Source: Candidatus Altimarinota bacterium
Lineage (GTDB): Bacteria > Patescibacteriota > Gracilibacteria > CAIRYL01
DNA: 8,033 nucleotides
Direction: 5' to 3'
NCBI GenBank assembly: GCA_027053135.1
Contig: JALUEA010000032.1
Coordinates: 8,878 to 16,910, forward strand
Program-made: the position numbers and the translations under genes
Shown here: positions 7,352-8,033 of the stretch, in pieces
How the letters are laid out: the number at the start of each line of letters is the position of its first letter
Numbering within the stretch: position 1 is the first letter of the stretch
The notes under the pieces: generated by a model
The model's input: only the letters and a program-made list of their open reading frames with translations
The model's database searches: none
Told to the model about the DNA's origin: nothing

Positions 7352-7868
7352 GTTCTTTTACCTTTGGAAAAATATCTGTTTCTAAAAAAGACAATTCATC
7401 ACTTGAAAAGCGTGATAAAACGAAATCTGCCGTATTCGTAAAATACGCTTGTTTTTCATTTCCTACACCAATTTTTATACGAGAAATTTCATCTGTTCCA
7501 AAGACAGAAATAATATGCTTCATTCCATTTTGTCCTCCACTTGATCCTCTTGGGCGATACCGAATCTTCCCTAATACCATATCTTTATCATCATAAACAA
7601 TACAAAGATCAGAAATATTCGTTTTATAAAATTGATATAATGCCAAAAGACTTTTCCCACTCTGATTCATAAAGGTATGTGGTTTTAAAAAAATAGTTTT
7701 TTCACCATTTATAACTCCTTCTGAAACTGCTCCAAAAAATTTTTTTTCTACTTTCCACTCAGAAAATCCAAAACAATGATGTAAAAAATCTCCACATAAA
7801 AACCCAACATTATGACGTGTCTTTTCGTACTCTTTCCCTATATTTCCCAAAAAACAATATATTTTCAT
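7338..7868 (-). CDS. pth: Peptidyl-tRNA hydrolase
   Basis: This cytoplasmic enzyme cleaves peptidyl-tRNA released by stalled or aborted translation and recycles the tRNA. The protein has 176 residues, slightly shorter than the usual 185-195. The signature at 8-23 is GNIGKEYEKTRHNVGF with catalytic His19 and Asn9. KPHTFMNQSG (62-71) holds Asn68, YDDKD (92-96) holds Asp93, and RGSSGGQNGMKHI (107-119) holds Asn114. Asn68, Asp93 and Asn114 have the same numbers as in E. coli Pth, so the active site is complete. Two small deviations are Ile for Pro in the usual GNPG and Gln for His before Asn114. The start is supported by AAAGGA six nt upstream, the clearest ribosome-binding site in the window. 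The gene converges on the unknown gene and diverges from clpB. Only 1 of 7 arginines uses CGA, unlike glmS (14 of 19). Confidence 0.96.
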   Translation of the reverse strand: MKIYCFLGNIGKEYEKTRHNVGFLCGDFLHHCFGFSEWKVEKKFFGAVSEGVINGEKTIFLKPHTFMNQSGKSLLALYQFYKTNISDLCIVYDDKDMVLGKIRYRPRGSSGGQNGMKHIISVFGTDEISRIKIGVGNEKQAYFTNTADFVLSRFSSDELSFLETDIFPKVKERVLQ

Positions 7869-7874
7869 ATCTTT

Positions 7875-7880
7875 TCCTTT
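7875..7880 (-). promoter_or_regulatory. Shine-Dalgarno sequence of pth
   Basis: On the - strand AAAGGA ends six nt before the pth ATG. It is the only start in the window with a convincing Shine-Dalgarno match. A second similar motif, TAGGAG, lies farther upstream at 7890-7895 but is too distant from the start codon. Confidence 0.6.
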
Positions 7881-7903
7881 TAAAATTTTCTCCTATACAA
7901 GAA

Positions 7904-7914
7904 AGTATATCATA
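7904..7914 (-). promoter_or_regulatory. Candidate -10 region for pth
   Basis: On the - strand two overlapping hexamers, TATGAT (7909-7914) and TATACT (7904-7909), each match TATAAT at 5 of 6 positions. They lie 35-45 nt upstream of the pth ATG. No good -35 box is visible. With normal spacing it would fall around 7932-7937, inside the CIRCE element, which would let a bound repressor block this promoter. Confidence 0.3.
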
Positions 7915-7923
7915 TTTTTAATA

Positions 7924-7950
7924 TTAGCACTCTTGACATACGATTGCTAA
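7924..7950. promoter_or_regulatory. CIRCE operator (HrcA binding site)
   Basis: The left arm TTAGCACTC (7924-7932) is identical to the CIRCE consensus. The spacer is exactly nine nt (7933-7941). The right arm GATTGCTAA (7942-7950) differs from consensus GAGTGCTAA at one base. CIRCE is the operator of the heat-shock repressor HrcA, typically found before groES-groEL, dnaK and, in some bacteria, clp genes. Here it precedes a clpB-like start by 52 nt and the divergent pth start by 55 nt. The spacer happens to contain TTGACA, a perfect -35 hexamer on the + strand, but no -10 box lies at normal distance. Confidence 0.9.
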
Positions 7951-8002
7951 TTATGAGAAGATACATTTGGACACAAATATATACACTTTAAATATTATAA
8001 TT

Positions 8003-8033
8003 ATGAATCCTGAAAAATTTACCCAAAGAGTAT
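8003..8033 (+). CDS. clpB: ClpB-like disaggregase chaperone, first ten codons only
   Basis: The visible residues are MNPEKFTQRV, cut by the window edge. ClpB proteins (Hsp100 AAA+ disaggregases that work with DnaK) commonly open with Met-Asn-x-x-Lys-Phe-Thr, so the match is good although very short. The CIRCE element 52 nt upstream independently supports a heat-shock chaperone gene. A ClpC/ClpA relative is the main alternative. No Shine-Dalgarno motif precedes the ATG; the leader is almost entirely A and T. Confidence 0.7.
   Translation, partial: MNPEKFTQRV

Noticed and set aside
7261..7596. 111-residue + strand frame overlapping the end of the unknown gene and antisense to pth
   Set aside because: It lies across two well-supported genes, has no recognisable motifs, and its composition is that of an antisense shadow.
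2..7868. Alternative genetic code with UGA as glycine
   Set aside because: All glycines use GGN codons, the long frames contain no in-frame TGA, and all five visible stops are TAA.
7933..7938. TTGACA inside the CIRCE spacer as the clpB -35 box
   Set aside because: No -10-like hexamer lies 15-19 nt downstream; the nearest, TACATT, is 23 nt away. The clpB promoter remains unresolved.
7996..8001. TATAAT as the clpB -10 box
   Set aside because: It ends one nt before the ATG, so transcription would begin inside the coding sequence. It may belong to the AU-rich leader instead.

Overview
This is an AT-rich (about 30% G+C by eye), densely packed stretch of a bacterial chromosome. It holds four complete protein genes and two that run off the window. 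On the + strand, in order, are the 3' part of a RelA/SpoT-type (p)ppGpp synthetase gene, a membrane-anchored S41 C-terminal processing protease gene, glmS, and a 1055-residue protein I do not recognise. On the - strand is pth (peptidyl-tRNA hydrolase). At the far right edge the first ten codons of a clpB-like gene point out of the window on the + strand.

The rel-ctp-glmS block has gaps of 22 and 19 nt and reads as one transcription unit. It combines stringent-response signalling, cell-envelope proteolysis and the first committed step to UDP-GlcNAc for peptidoglycan. The unknown gene follows after a 68-nt gap that carries a promoter-like element and a 15-bp inverted repeat, so it probably has its own promoter. 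It converges on pth, and the two stop codons are 21 nt apart. Between them is a hairpin flanked by eight A's on the + strand, which is a good intrinsic terminator for pth. pth and clpB diverge from a 134-nt region with a near-perfect CIRCE operator in its middle, so heat-shock control by an HrcA repressor is expected.

Organism: the compact Rel C-terminus, short intergenic gaps, near-absence of Shine-Dalgarno sequences and a large unrecognised protein suggest a small-genome bacterium, possibly Patescibacteria (CPR). This is an inference from style, not from a marker gene. All five visible stop codons are TAA, and the long reading frames contain no in-frame TGA. UGA is therefore not used as glycine here, which argues against Gracilibacteria and Absconditabacteria. 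Arginine codon CGA is strongly preferred in the housekeeping + strand genes but not in the unknown gene or pth.

The main unknown is the 1055-residue protein. It is mostly helical and polar, with a coiled coil, two short hydrophobic segments, one EF-hand-like loop and an Asn/Lys-rich tail. I see no CRISPR array, insertion sequence, tRNA, rRNA or phage gene in the window. No stretch longer than 134 nt lacks a gene.
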